From contig OZ029919.1 of the NCBI GenBank assembly GCA_964023275.1, positions 10,494,202 through 10,558,201 of the forward strand: a stretch of 64,000 bases of DNA, in the 5' to 3' direction. Position 1 is the first letter of the stretch. The number at the start of each line of letters is the position of its first letter. The DNA comes from Norana najaformis. Lineage: Eukaryota > Annelida > Clitellata > Crassiclitellata > Hormogastridae. Below, one piece after another: positions 32,979 to 47,600 of the stretch. Both the position numbers and the translations under genes were made by a program. A model generated the notes under the pieces. It saw only the letters and a program-made list of their open reading frames with translations. It made no database searches and was not told the DNA's origin.

Positions 32979-33250
32979 CTAGTTATGATTGCCTACAAAT
33001 GCCAGCATGGACTGGCTCCATTCTATCTACCCAGGTTCTGTATTCCGATTGCGACAGTTCCTGATCGATCCTGCTTACGTTCTGCGACCAATCGAAATCT
33101 AATAGTTCCAAAGATTTACATTACATTTGGCTCTCGTGGATTTTGTTACTCTTTCCCCACAGCGTGGAATGCCTTACCGACTAGCATAAAAGATAACACT
33201 CTTCATTAACAAGTTTTAAAAAGAAGCTTAAAACTTACATTTTTAATAGG
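32979..33250 (+). pseudogene. CR1-like LINE C-terminal fragment
   Basis: Reads IAYKCQHGLAPFYLPRFC, SCLRSATNRNLIVPK and GFCYSFPTAWNALPTSI, then LKTYIFN after a frameshift. This is the RT C-terminus of CR1/L2 elements. It interrupts the RT polyprotein at 31931-38640. Confidence 0.75.
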
Positions 33251-33259
33251 TCTGCCTAG

Positions 33260-33520
33260 ATTTCTGTGCATTGAGCTTCCCCAAACTCCTTCATACTTTA
33301 TGTCGCTATCCATATATACGGGCCACCCACCCATATCTAGACCGGTTCGACTCCATCTTCGTGAGGGCCTTTAGCTCACTTCTCAATTTTTCTCTATCTC
33401 AGACAGCCAGTAGCTGGAAGCTTCATTCCCGATTGCGTGCATCCTCTGCCTTCTTGGTTTCAGCTGCTGGAGCACAGTCGCTCCAATCCACCATGCTTAA
33501 AGTTAAATTCATCATAGAAT
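33260..33520 (+). pseudogene. Non-LTR RT polyprotein, thumb part
   Basis: SFPKLLHTLCRYPYIRATHP, then YLDRFDSIFVRAFSSLLNFS and FLVSAAGAQSLQSTML follow the order of the same polyprotein family as 31931-32960. A related piece is at 10240-10330. Confidence 0.7.
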
Positions 33521-33559
33521 TCTTGCATTATTCATTTCTGATATTGTTAATGTTATTTT

Positions 33560-34520
33560 AAGACGCTGTCTGCAGCAAATGTGATGTCCATTTGCAGCCA
33601 GAAGTGTGGCCGGATTCTCTGCCAAGGGGTTTAACCGATGGCTCGCTCGTCGAGCTGAAGAAATGCAAGGTCATTTTTAAACCCATGAAGAATTAGGCTT
33701 GTCCCCTTTCTGGTGAAATGGACTTGCCTCATTTCGTAGGCATATCTCCCCTTTCGGTTGAAATGGACTTGCCTCTTTTGATAGATTTATTCCATCTTTA
33801 AGTCCAGCGGAGTTGCCGGTTAACCATTAATGTTAGGCTTATTCACCCTTCCGTCTGTATTGACTTAACTGTTATGGGTCGGCTTATTCCACTTCCTGTC
33901 AGAACAGAGAGTGGATAAGCTCATGGACTCTACAGTTTATTCCTTTTTGTCAGAACAGACGAACCCATTTAGGGAATTTCCCTTTGTGTAGGCTTAACCT
34001 CAGTTTGTAAGCTCATCCGTTTCGGGGAACTGGCCGATTTAGGGAATTTCCATTCACTTTTGGTCAAGGTTCGTTGGCAGATACAGCAGTCCAACGACAT
34101 GACATCTTTTTATCTACTGGCATTACATAAATTTAAGCAACTATGGTGGCGCTATAGAAGACCTTAGATTATGTTTTGCTTGTTTTGGCCACTCTCAGTC
34201 AAGAGCTGCAGGATTGCTTGTATGGGGGGGGGGGGAAGAGCATTTCCAGAGGGGCGCCACATTCAAGAGAGTCCACCGGGTCTGGTCTGAGGGGCGCAGG
34301 CATATAACCAAGAGGGGCGCGGGTGAGAACCGCCCCAAGCCTGTAGCCACTGATATTGGTGCTTTGAGCACTTCATTACCCCAGAAGACAGTGAAAAAGT
34401 CCAAAAGAGCTACAAAAATAGTGCTACAAATAAGAGCATAAGCTACGAAAATGGTTGTAAGTAGCTTAAGTTGAATTCGAATTACAGTTATAGAGGACGC
34501 CGCATTCAGAATCAAACAAA
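33560..34520. other. Repeat-rich sequence without a gene
   Basis: Several diverged direct repeats, for example GGTGAAATGGACTTGCCTC / GGTTGAAATGGACTTGCCTC (33710-33780) and CCGATTTAGGGAATTTCC words near 33965-34050, and a G run at 34223-34234. No coding family is recognised. Confidence 0.45.
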
Positions 34521-34559
34521 ATGTTCACTGAAATAACAGCACAGAATATCTTTAAGGAA

Positions 34560-34930
34560 ATCTGGTGATGATTTAATCGGGTGAGATCCTTCACCACCGC
34601 TGCCTGTCTGAATGGCCGCTGTGCCACGTGGAGTATCTATGACCTGCTTTAGGTAGCCAAATCGGAGTAAATGTAAATGTAGACGTTTTTCTACAGCGAC
34701 CGTATGGCCTCGCCCCTGCTCATTTTCCCATGAATTAATCGGGTGAGATCCTTCATAACCGCTGTCCGTTTGAATGGGCGCCATGCCATTTAAGGTCCCC
34801 ATGTAAGGACCGTGCTAGCCCGAGATTCAAATCCCTGAAATAAGCCACGACCCGAACGCGAACCGGCATCCTCACGATCAGATGCGTCTTGACGTACGCG
34901 TTAACCAATGTAGCTCACCAGGCTAGCAGT
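34560..34930 (-). repeat. tRNA-derived SINE (family 2)
   Basis: On the minus strand: GCCTGGTGAGCTACATTGGTTAACGCG (A-box-like) and GGATGCCGGTTCGCGTTCGGG (B-box-like), then a body containing TGGCATGGCGCCCATTCAAACGGACAGCGG twice in variant form (34600 and 34770). A second copy on the plus strand is at 45553-45790. The acceptor stem is not conserved, so these are retroposons. Confidence 0.65.
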
Positions 34931-35060
34931 ATAATCAAGAATTCTACAGCGCCCAACGAAAGCCGCGTCACGGGAACCAGCTTATTCACATGCGCTCAGT
35001 CAAAACAAAATCGATAGGCAAAAGGGTTCGTTTCCAGGTCATTTCTCTTGTCTAAGACGA
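34930..35060 (-). repeat. LINE 3' tail copy (ATTACG-tail family)
   Basis: Plus strand TCTACAGCGCCCAACGAAAG, then GTCACGGGAACCAGCTTATTC, CAGTCAAAACAAAATCGATAGG and AAAAGGGTTCG. It is the reverse complement of the 3' end at 29690-29877, a 5'-truncated retroposon copy. Confidence 0.7.
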
Positions 35061-35183
35061 CGGGCGATAATAACTACTTTCTCTTTGCGCTAGCCTTGTA
35101 AAACTCGGCCCAGTCAGTTATTAGGCTTTTTCGATCGTCCCAACGCCCGCGCGTGCAAGTCCCGTTCGCCCTCCAACATTTTT

Positions 35184-35441
35184 TCAACATCCGGGTACCA
35201 GCTCACGTGACCCGTGAAGTAAGGTACAGAGTCGACACCAGAACTTCGTGTTTACGAAATGCCCGCGATTTTTCCAGGCAATGCATTCGTTGTATAGGTC
35301 GTCGCTTACGTTCAGTTTGAGCAGATAGTCCGCCAGGTGGCGCGGCGTCGCGAAATCTTCGACGTGAATGTAGGAGTTTGGTGGCGCCACCGTCGCGTAG
35401 TCTGACTTCCTTGCCCCATTGCGATCGGTACGACGTCATTT
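35184..35441 (-). pseudogene. Alpha-1,3-fucosyltransferase (GT10) C-terminal exon, frameshifted
   Basis: Minus strand after GTTGCCTACAG: NDVVPIAMGQG, then one base short, SDYATVAPPNSYIHVEDFAT, PRHLADYLLKLNVSDDLYNE and TKFWCRLCTLLH, ending at TGA. This is the conserved C-terminal part of GT10 fucosyltransferases, Golgi enzymes that use GDP-fucose (APPNSFIxVxDFxSPxxLADYLxYL and FWCRLC). A single missing base between MGQG and SDY breaks the frame; a second frame change may lie near LLHG. The N-terminal part is not found nearby. Its flanks are LINE tails, so it may be a relic or the last exon of a gene whose other exons lie outside. It is much more CpG-rich than its surroundings. Confidence 0.75.
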
Positions 35442-35502
35442 CTGTAGGCAACGTAATGGTAACGTAAGATACTTAATATAGCGCCTTATCAGTACCTGAG
35501 AA

Positions 35503-35664
35503 GAGCGCTACCTAAATAATGCTGGAGTCGTTAAGAACAGAAAGAGCGCTATCTAAATAATGTTGAAGTCGTTAAGAACAGAAACAGCGCTACCTAAATA
35601 ATGAAGTCGTTAAGAACAGCAACAGCGCTACCTAAATAATGCTGAAGTCGTTAAGAGCAGAAAG
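35503..35664. repeat. Tandem repeat, four units of about 42-46 bp
   Basis: Unit AGCGCTACCTAAATAATGCT-GAAGTCGTTAAGAACAGAAAC. The third unit is 4 bases shorter. No coding potential. Confidence 0.85.
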
Positions 35665-35779
35665 TACGAGAGCAAGCGAAACATTGCACAGATGAGCAGA
35701 GTCACCGCTGACGGGTTCCCGCAGACACGTAGAACGTAACCAACGGATTCCCAAAGACAGGCATGCTAAATGATATTTT

Positions 35780-35905
35780 TTGCATCGTAATCGTAATCTC
35801 GAGATTCCTACAGCGCCCAACGAAAGCTAAGTCACGGGAACCAGCTTATTCACAGGTGCTCAGTCAAAGCAAAATCTATAGGCAGCGTAACCCCTTTGTC
35901 TTATA
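35780..35905 (-). repeat. LINE 3' tail copy (ATTACG-tail family)
   Basis: CATCGTAATCGTAATCTCGAGATTCCTACAGCGCCC and the following block, close to 34930-35060 in the same orientation. Two similar copies bracket the fucosyltransferase exon. Confidence 0.7.
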
Positions 35906-37820
<1,915 letters not shown>

Positions 37821-37889
37821 ACTCAACAGATTTGTTTGAATTGTAATAAGTTTAGTGCATACCTTTTGTACACGTCTTATCGTCGTGAT

Positions 37890-38640
37890 TGGTTGAAAGC
37901 ATTATCCACCAGTTTGAGCTTTAATGACTTGATGACGAAGCAGTTAAAATTGCAGTTGTTATTGCAGTACCACCTTTGGTACCACTCACTGTGAACCATG
38001 CGTGTGCATTTGTGACTCCTCGATTACTGCTGACGGCTTACACGGGTCATCTTGCAGCCTATGCCCTGGCCTCACAGCTCGACATGCCAATTCAAATCTT
38101 GATTTGCCGAAGTCTCGTCGGCGCTGGATACCCTTCCATGAAAGAATCGTCTAGTTTCTCTAGCACTGATGGAGAGAGACCAAATAGGCTTACACTGATC
38201 CCGTGGTGTGGGGGGCGAAGTCTCATCTCATTTTGGTGCGCCATCGGTCGATACCCCGTGCATCTGATACCGGCGTGATAGAAGTTACTAATTACTTAAT
38301 TGATTAATATATTTGGGACGCCACTGTGACAGACATTCTTGCCAGATACTTCAGCTATGGCGGGTGGTGCAGCAGATCAGGCAGCGGTTCGAAAAATGCT
38401 AAATTCAGCCAACTTCTTGCCACTTACCATTTTGCTTCTATGGTCTTCGAAACCCTCCATCCTGGAAATAGTACTGGTCTGGCCTTCATCACAGAGCTCG
38501 GACAAATCCTCAGTAATATCTCTGGAGATGTTTGGCATTGACAATTCAGCGCTTCAATCCAGTTGCTTTCTGCAGCACATTCACGGTGCCAGAACTTGAC
38601 GATCAGCTGCCATTCCAGATGCTGTCCCTCGTCTCAAATA
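37890..38640 (+). pseudogene. Non-LTR RT polyprotein, C-terminal part
   Basis: Frames read DGERPNRLTLIPWCGGRSL (38172-38226), KNAKFSQLLATYHFASMVFE with LHPGNSTGLAFITELGQIL (38390-38510), then QRFNPVAFCSTFTVPELDDQ. These are consecutive C-terminal motifs of the polyprotein begun at 31931. 37896-38075 is repeated at 10527-10706. Confidence 0.7.
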
Positions 38641-40406
38641 ATTTTTTAAATCCCGAGGGATGATACGTACGTCAGGGCAAACAAAAATAATAATAATCAT
38701 CCTTTCTACCTCTTACACAAAAATTTGTATAAAAATATCATCATTTTTATTATTGTTTTCATTAGTTTTATTATCATTTTTGATAGCATAGGGTGCTATG
38801 CACTCATGGGCTATGCAAAAAGCATCATCATCATCATCATCACCACCATCATCATCAACAACAAAAACAACAACCTTATAATTTTAAATACTGCATTTTG
38901 TCATATAAATATACATGAGAACGAAAGGCATATCCCAATTTCTGTAATAATCTTTACCCATATTCTATGAACAAGCAGACATTGTACAAGACAGTTCCAA
39001 ACAAGATACAAGATTTCTGACTACCAAAAACAATAAGCAGCTTAGAAATGTCAGGTTTAGAATACATTATAACTTAATACCAATAAAGTAGCCTAAGTCT
39101 GAACTGCAACGTGAAGTAATCATACGCCAAATGAAAAACCAGCCATCAACAGATGTCCATAAAAGTCACATTCAGCACAAGAGGAAAACCAATTGACAGT
39201 GTAAATTTTCAAACAAAGAATAAATAAACATATAAAGTTAACTAAAAACAGTATTTGAAAAAATGTGCACCATTCACTATAATTAACAGGCTGCAAAAAT
39301 GTAAACTAAAATGAATTCGTCTTGTAGAAAAATATCTTGACTAAGGTCAAAATTTTACATAAATATGAATCAGTAAGTGAGGTGAGCATGTGAATGAGGG
39401 AGCAAGTGACAATGTATCAGTGACTGAATGAATAAATTAGTGTTTGAGCGAGTTATAAGGGAGTGTGCATCTGATAAGTGAGTCAGTCACTTAAACAAGT
39501 CATTCAGATAAAAATATTTCAGAAATTGACTTACCTATAAGTAATTAATTATCTCAAAGACAGTAAAACACAAAGCTTCACCTGAAAATCAGTGTTAATC
39601 ATGATTGCAAAACATAATAAAACTGACCAACAACAAACTGTAACTGTCCCAAACAGAGTCTCAATTAAGATTCTATTCGCAAATAACGAAAATAAGCATA
39701 ACGCTAATCATAAGACTTCTACAGCGCTATTTTCGTTATACTCTATGCGTGAATCAAAAATAAGCTTAACTTCAGCCATTAAGAGTCAAGTTTCATCAAA
39801 TCTTTAATCATGTGCTAGAAGTGCCTTACACACAAATTAATGTTGCCAAAGACAAAAATTTCCTTGTTTTCAGTTAATACTCAACGTTTATCAAGAAATC
39901 ACAAACCTTAAATGAAATTTGTGCAACAGGCAACTAAAACACATATTTAGAAAATTATATATCTGCAATGTTTTGCAGTATACAAACAATGCCTTATGGC
40001 ACAGCTGACGGCAACTCACAGACTGCAAACATGAACTAAATAAAAATAAGTAAGCTGGTACACAAACAAAAGAAATGTCTGTTCCTTACAGCCCATCAGG
40101 CAATGTAAGATACTCGGTTATTAACTACTTACAATTAACAACAAATTAATACTCCAGAACCTTCTTATAATGCAGCCATATCCAGGGTAACCTTATAACA
40201 AGGTTGCGCTATAATGAGGTCATTTCTAAAGCTGAACTGCATTTAGTATCAATGTCCCTGACTGTGTTATATCAGAATTCGTGTTATAGAAAGGTGTGTT
40301 ATAGTGAAGTTCCGATGTATTCCTCAATGGCATGGTTGTGAAACTGAAAAGAAAATATGACAACAGCAATCCAACAACTGGACAACCTTCCCATATGAGT
40401 TAAATG

Positions 40407-40530
40407 AAGAAGAAGAAGAAGGAGAAGAAGGGAGAAGGAGAAAGAGAAGGAGAAGAAGGAGGAGAAGGCAGAGGAAGAAGATGATGATGTTGAAGATGAA
40501 AAGGAAGAGCAAGAGAAAGAAGAACAAGAG
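40407..40530. repeat. (GAA/GGA)n purine tract
   Basis: Nearly pure purine on the plus strand. The Leu/Phe-rich minus frame is an artefact. Confidence 0.9.
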
Positions 40531-40715
40531 CATTCCCTTACCTAACCCCTAGTGACAGCCACAGGTATGAGGTGTTGGTGACTGTTTTTCTTCGTATCAG
40601 CACAGGACGGCAGGTGGTCATACCTTCCCACCAATATTGTATCGTCAGCGTACGTATTTCATAGCCAAGTTCACTCTGGGTGCAAGTGGACAGGAAATCT
40701 TGAAACATCTTTTCA

Positions 40716-40806
40716 TCTTTGCGGGATATTTGAATCCCTGACCTCTGGGTTGACAGTCTAGCACACTAACCACTAGACTCTCATGCACCCCACTAAGATG
40801 ACAAAA
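40716..40806 (-). repeat. SINE with tRNA-Asp-like head (copy 2)
   Basis: Minus strand TGGGGTGCATGAGAGTCTAGTGGTTAGTGTGCTAGACTGTCAA then GGGATTCAAATA. It is the same layout as 11226-11305 (A-box, GTC-like loop, B-box). Confidence 0.6.
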
Positions 40807-41635
40807 AATTGCCCTGGGAATCAAATGCCAAACACTAAGATGATAGACAAACATATCAGCAATCAGTCACTATTTAACCATTTCACCTAAAATTTCTTCA
40901 CAATGTAAAGACAATAGTCCTTTTAATAAGACTCTTGTGAACACAGAAGCGTACAAATTTAACACTTTAGGCTCCACGACCTACTCACATATCTTCAGAA
41001 ACCAGTCATCCACTTATTTATCTAAATTCTGTGAGAACTTAATACTGTAACTGTTATTCAACTCATTCACACTGTGTACACGTAATACTTATCGCTGTCT
41101 CTAACTAATGTCTTCTCTTGGTTGGTGCTGCAGTTCTGTGTATGACAGGTGGTTCACAGATCAGGAAATTTTGGTCTTAAAATATCTGCATTACTTAAAG
41201 TGCATGAAATAACATTGTATAAATGAAACATCTACCATAAACCATAGCCAAGCACATGCATACATCAACCATCAGTACAAATAACCAATACTGAGAGATA
41301 TGCCATATCACTAAGTACTCAAAGAAAAACTGGACTAAATCTTTGTGAAAACTTTTGGATACAGTGAAATCCAGACACATCAAGGACATCCACAGGTGAT
41401 TTGACTGCACGATGTAATGCAGACACCTAATTCTCTACCAAGCCATTACTTTTAAAAATAACTAAGCAGCTGCGAAAGACAACCAGAACAATGAAATAAG
41501 CTAATGCCTCAGAACTAATTATCGTCAAAGAATAACACAAGCAAATAATAGTAATACGTTTATAAATTCATATCACACAAAGGTTGGGATTTGTTCAACT
41601 GAGACTTAAAATGACAAGATGGAGTCAAAATTACA

Positions 41636-44600
41636 TCACTGTGCTTCAGCTGCTGCACCAGATGACACTGAAAACATCAGGAAAGACTTCTTGCTGACGT
41701 ATTTCTTTAGCAGAGGACAAAACGCTGAATGTTCACTTGGGATGTTAAATCTTGACGAGTTGCTCGTCTTTACTGGACTTGAAGAATTATTACGAACATT
41801 AGCCCTAAACAAAGAACAACATTATCAATAATTAAATACTAATTAATTATTCAGCCATGATCCTGTTTAGTCCCAATCGCCAGCTACTACAGCAATGAAG
41901 CCCACTGTTACCAGAGACATGGCAGAAAATGGTTTTTTTGACCCTCTAAAAACCGAAAGCCATAAACAGACTTCAGATTTGATGAGGGTGATATCTCACA
42001 ATTATTTCCACCAAGAAAAACTTTAGGAACAACTGGAGGCCTCAACCAACACGAAAAATGCCATGCAATCTGCCTATGTTGAACTTGCTTACCCACTGTA
42101 GCCTGATTACTAGTTTCCCCGACCCAACAGATTTCAACTGGGCTTCTCCAACGGGTTATGATTTTCACTATGATTTAACTCGACGCATCATAAAGGCACA
42201 GTAGAATAGAACATCTGCACACAGACAACCAAATGCACAATGGCTGACCTTGTTGTATGCTAACCTGAAATCAGTGAGCATTCCATTTTCCAGTTCAGAA
42301 CCTTCTGGAGCCTGTCTCTTACGAAGCGACTTGTGAACTAGCGGACTTGGAGATACAATCACTGGTAAAAGAAATGATTTCAAAACAAACAAGTTTTATA
42401 GCAAGTTAGCATTATCAAAGACTGCATCGAAAAGCAGCCATGTGTTAATGGCCTTTAGATTAAGCATAGGGAATGACCTATTTTGACCCCATATAAGTAA
42501 GCAATATTGCAGGCAGAGCAGTGCAACCTAGTGTTAAAGGCCATTTGCTTAAGTACAGAGATTGGAACATTTTGACTCCTTATAAATCAAAAACCACTGA
42601 ACCGAATAACTTGAAAATTGATAAGGATGATTACCTCAACCAATATCCATCTTGTTACAGTTGAAGTAATTGGATTATCATTGATGCCTCCAGAGACACC
42701 CAATATACACATACTTAGCATGAGCTGTTTGAAGATACATGTATTAATTTCATATTTATGAGATAGCAGACATGTTTGGGCAACTGAAACAAATACTCAT
42801 CATCATTGTTATCATCATCATGAGTTTATGATTCCAATCACTTGGTGGCATTTGGCTGGAATAAATGACCCCCAGATCTACACTACAAGACCAAACATAA
42901 AAGCCCACAAAAGTGAAGTGTCTCCCATTTGAGTAATTACAACAACACAGAGACCTGCAACTCCCAGTATTTGGCAACAATCTCCTTACAGTCCCGTCAC
43001 AATTAACATCAATTATCTCTGCCATTTAAAGTCATCATTAACCAGTTTGCTGGCATGACTCATTCTAGCCTGCTGCATAATAAAACCCCAATTATCATAG
43101 TAATCCATAACCACACAGTTATAATGACTCATTCTATGTTCCTGCCACAGTTAAATGGAATTAAAGGCAAAATTAACCCTTTAAAGGTTGCTGGCACATT
43201 TCTGATGTGTTTCCTGTTGACTGCAAATGACTGACTGGAGCAGATGAGGAACTAAATGTATCCGGAATGACGAGCGGAGTTGGGCTACCACTCACGTCTT
43301 CTGGTATTCGAACAAAATGATTCTCAACATCGGAAATCAGTGGACTCGCAGAGAGGATCCGCCGCACATTTTGGCAGCCCATGCTCAGCAGCTCAGCCAC
43401 TGGAGCCCGATGGCCATCAGGAGTCTGCATGTGGATGTTCTGTGAATAGACATCATACAAAGAAACATGATTGACTATGACACTGATGAAGACACAATCA
43501 ATGTTAGTTTTGGTAAAATGGTGGTCAACTGTCTACAAACAGGATTTTCGTAACATAAGTGGATCAAATACAGGTTCAGCAAGTGAATTTGCTTAGGTAA
43601 GATAAAGGAGGTTACACCACTAAATGCCACTCTCACCCACAGTCCTTGAAGATGAAGCATTACAGCACTGGAAGAAACACATCTTTTGGCCTAAATATAA
43701 TTATAATGACAGCAATCCATTAACAGGGATACATACCATTTGTACGTACGTATCTGGTTTTTATATAGCACCTTTAAACAACCTCACAAACACGTTAAAA
43801 CATGGCTATCTAATAGTTCTAAAAAGTGCAATACGAGTTGAAAATGTTTTCTGAGTCGTCTCTTTTGGAGAAGCACGCCTTTTCAGAGAAAGATTGTTCC
43901 AGAAGGCTAGTCCGTACATGAGAAAAAAGCAGTATGCCCACATTGTTGTAAAAGAGCATGGGACCAACAAGTCTCCACAGGTCACTGAATGCAATGATCG
44001 TCGACCTTGCTGGCAGGAGACAGGAACACAGAACTCCCTGATTTATTCTGGAGCCAAGAAACCTAGTGAAGCTCGTACAATGAGCAGAATATTGAATGTG
44101 ACCCTGTCCTCGACCTGAAGCCAGTGTAGCGCATCTCGCACACAGCTCGAAATGTGAGAATTTCAGCGGTTGGCAACGATTCTGGCAATGCAATCCATGA
44201 CAGACTGAAGCTGAAGTATCTGAAACCTCAACAGGCCTCTGGCAAAAGCAAGACATGCAGATCTGCTCTGCAAATTTGTTGATTTGCTCCTCCATGTTTT
44301 GTTCTTCATCCAGAAGCACTCCAAATGTCCCAGATGACACGTTGCGTTTCCAACCTGTAAAAGCCGCCACCATCGTCTCTATATCCATCCTATCATGAGC
44401 CTGTCTTGTACACAGCCATATAAATTCCACCTTAGACAGATCACTCCTGTATTTTTGCCCAGAACTGCCTGCATATCGGATGCACAGGCCAGTGTGCCAG
44501 AACATGTTGATGAACCCGCACCCCTACAGAAGTAATGTTCTTAGTCAGATCAGCCGTGTACAGAATGTACGCCCAAGGACTGAGTCCTGTGGGACACCAA

Positions 44601-47600
44601 ATGAAATGGGCACCCAAGCTGATCTGTCCGAGTCAATGGTTTGTCCTTCAAGGAAAGAGCAAAGACACTCCAACAGCTGTCCACTAGCTCCATAAGTACT
44701 TAATCTGATAAGCAAGATGTCATGGTCCACAATATCGAATGCCATACACACATTCCAAAGAGCAAGCAGTTTAACATGTCCGAGATCGATGGCGTCACAG
44801 ACGTCAGAAATGACTCTTAGCAGAATTCTCTCAGTCCAGTGGCCCTTTCTGAAGCCTGGTTGTACCTCTGTCATTAGGTTGCATGATTCTAAATATCACA
44901 ACATCTGGTGCACAGCTACTCTTTCAATAACCTTAGACAGGAACATAAGGTTAGAGATGGGCTAATAGTTTGTGTTGCTGTCCGAATCCATTCCGGGCTT
45001 CTTGAGTTGTGGCCATATGATAGGATGCTTTTGATTCTCTGACAGCAATCCCTCAGCCAATGAAGCATTGCAGAGCAGCATCAGAAACGGAAGCAGGTCA
45101 TCAAAATATTCTTTCAGAAGGAAAGTTGGGATGGGGGTCTATCATGCATCTTTTAGATGATGAAGACAGAAGAAGCAATCATAATATGACATCAGTCACC
45201 TTGTCAAAGCGATTGAAACAGTAATTGTGATGTATTTTGGTGGCAGTGTGATCAGCTCTGCCAAAATACATCAATTCTGATGTATTTCAGTGGAGCCAAG
45301 ATTTCTGTATCTCGTCGACTTTCTTTATTAGGCGACAGAGGTCATCGTCTGATGAGAAAGATGGTTCCTGCAAGTCATGAGATCTGCCAAAGATGGTTGA
45401 AATATCAATTTGTAATTTGCAGTTGCAGATTTATATAGCACCATTTCAAACAGAAATGGAGAAACTCCTTAGAGATGCTCCCAACTTTACAACACAAATC
45501 CATGATCAAACAGAATAGTTTTCAAAAGCTTATAGAAAAAAGGCAATATTATACTGGCCTGGTTAGCTATGTTGGTTAAAGCGTGCATCAAGGTGCCTCT
45601 GAGCATGAGGATGCTGATTCGCAATTTGATAGTGGCAATATGTCAGAGATTTTAATCTTGGTCTAGCAATGGCCCATATGCGGGGAAAGTAAATGGCATG
45701 GCGTCCATTCAGTCAAGCAGTGGCAGTGAAGAATCTCTCAAAATAAATTCACTGAAATTAATGCTACAAGCTCACCAGGAAAAACCCTAATTTTAGCAGC
45801 TGACCTGAATATATCAAGGTCAGAGTTGAAATGGAGACAAGTAATACACAATTCAGTTGAAAAATGAGAAATTAGAACACAAACCTGCATTTCGCCTTCA
45901 TTTGAATCTATGATACCCGTATTTTCAACTAATTTCTCAACTTCCTGTAAATGGAAATGATGAGCAATGAATGAGATATCAAGAAGATTATTGGAAATTG
46001 CAGAAATTTTCTACAATAAATAGCAAAGTTTCAAATTCAATCTTCAGACAAATAGATAAATAATTTCCACTAGTCAACATACTAGCATAAATGTGAACAT
46101 TAAACGTCGAAACTTGTTTAATCTTTTCAGTTTTCCACAATGTTTGTTATTCTATATGATAATAAATTTTAACTTAAACATATAAAATTTTATCCTGCTA
46201 TATCTTTTAATAATAGGACCATTCCTTGTAGAAAAACTGTTACTCAAGGCAGATAACAAAACTGCCTTACTTTACATGTACAGTAATAGGTTTCAGGTGA
46301 AGTACTGTTACACACAAAACACGAGCAATCTCACGACATTCCTGTGTAAGCTGGATTTGATTTGCAAAAACAGCTAATTTTCATGATGCAGAAAGATTTA
46401 AACTTTGAAGGCAGACAGAAAAGGCTAATGGGTAAATAATCTGCCACCAATCCACCCCTTGTAAAATAGGGTGGGATTGTGCATTTAATAAACAATTCAA
46501 GCAGGATTAGACTGCATAATTCTTGTTGTAAAAAAATAAAGCCCAGCAAAGACTGGATGGCAATTCATCACTATTTTTATCGTTCTTGTGTGCCAAACAC
46601 TCTTGTCCTAGTACGTCAGTCAGTAGTTTGCGAATGGGATGAGTCTTCAGTCACAATAAAATGATGGAAGAGGCCAACAGCCGGGGAGATGTGACAGGAC
46701 AGAGCGTTTTAAAGCTCTCAGTCTCCAGCATAGAACAGTCGATACATTCTGCAGTTGTGCTACGGTCAACGGGTCAAGGCCAACTGCACGGAACAACAAA
46801 AACATCTCTGGCTCTTTTGGGTCCATTGTGAGGAGATGAACCTTGTCTCAATTGCTCTGTTGTAGCAGTGACATATGGGCTCTGAGAAGACACTATAATG
46901 CATGTATTTATTTAATTTATTTATTTCCTATATTTAAGTATGGGTAGAAATTCTGGTATCATTCATTGCACCTTTGACAGGTTCTTCATAGGCATGGGGC
47001 ATATTATATGCTTTGATATATACATACATACATACATACATATGTACATGCGTACATATATACAGCCATACCATTACATATATACATACATAAATAATAC
47101 ATACATACACACATACCATTACATAAATACATACCAGTACATATATCCATACATACACAAATACCATAACATATATACAGACATACATACCATTACATAC
47201 ATAAATACTTACCTGTACATTCACAGATACATTGGTCATACATACATAAATTCAAAGTACATGCATACATACATACATATGTACATACTTACATAGGAAG
47301 TAAGTAAGCTCCCATGTTCCATGAGGAACTTAGGGGAAGTGCTCATTTCCCTTTCCAAGGCCCCTGAGCCGGCAATGGACGAATCCCAAGCTCATGGACA
47401 CAGGGTCAGTGCATCACAGGACTTGCCTTTTACTTCCCAGCCTATGCCTGTACCAAATTATACTGCTTGATGACATCACACAGAAGTACATACTCCAGTA
47501 CATACATGTCTAGCATCACAAGCAGCAATCAGTGGTGCTAAGCAATTCTGCAATGAGGACATGCTCAAGGTCCGTAGGTAAGGTAAGGCAAATGCGCTTT

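Larger units (their letters stand above)
38650..41600. other. AT-rich interval downstream of the minus-strand gene
   Basis: No coding family. It could include the 3' UTR of the gene ending at 41636, but no clear poly(A) signal was fixed. It contains a short ATCATC tract (38820-38860) and a GAA tract (40407-40530). Confidence 0.4.
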
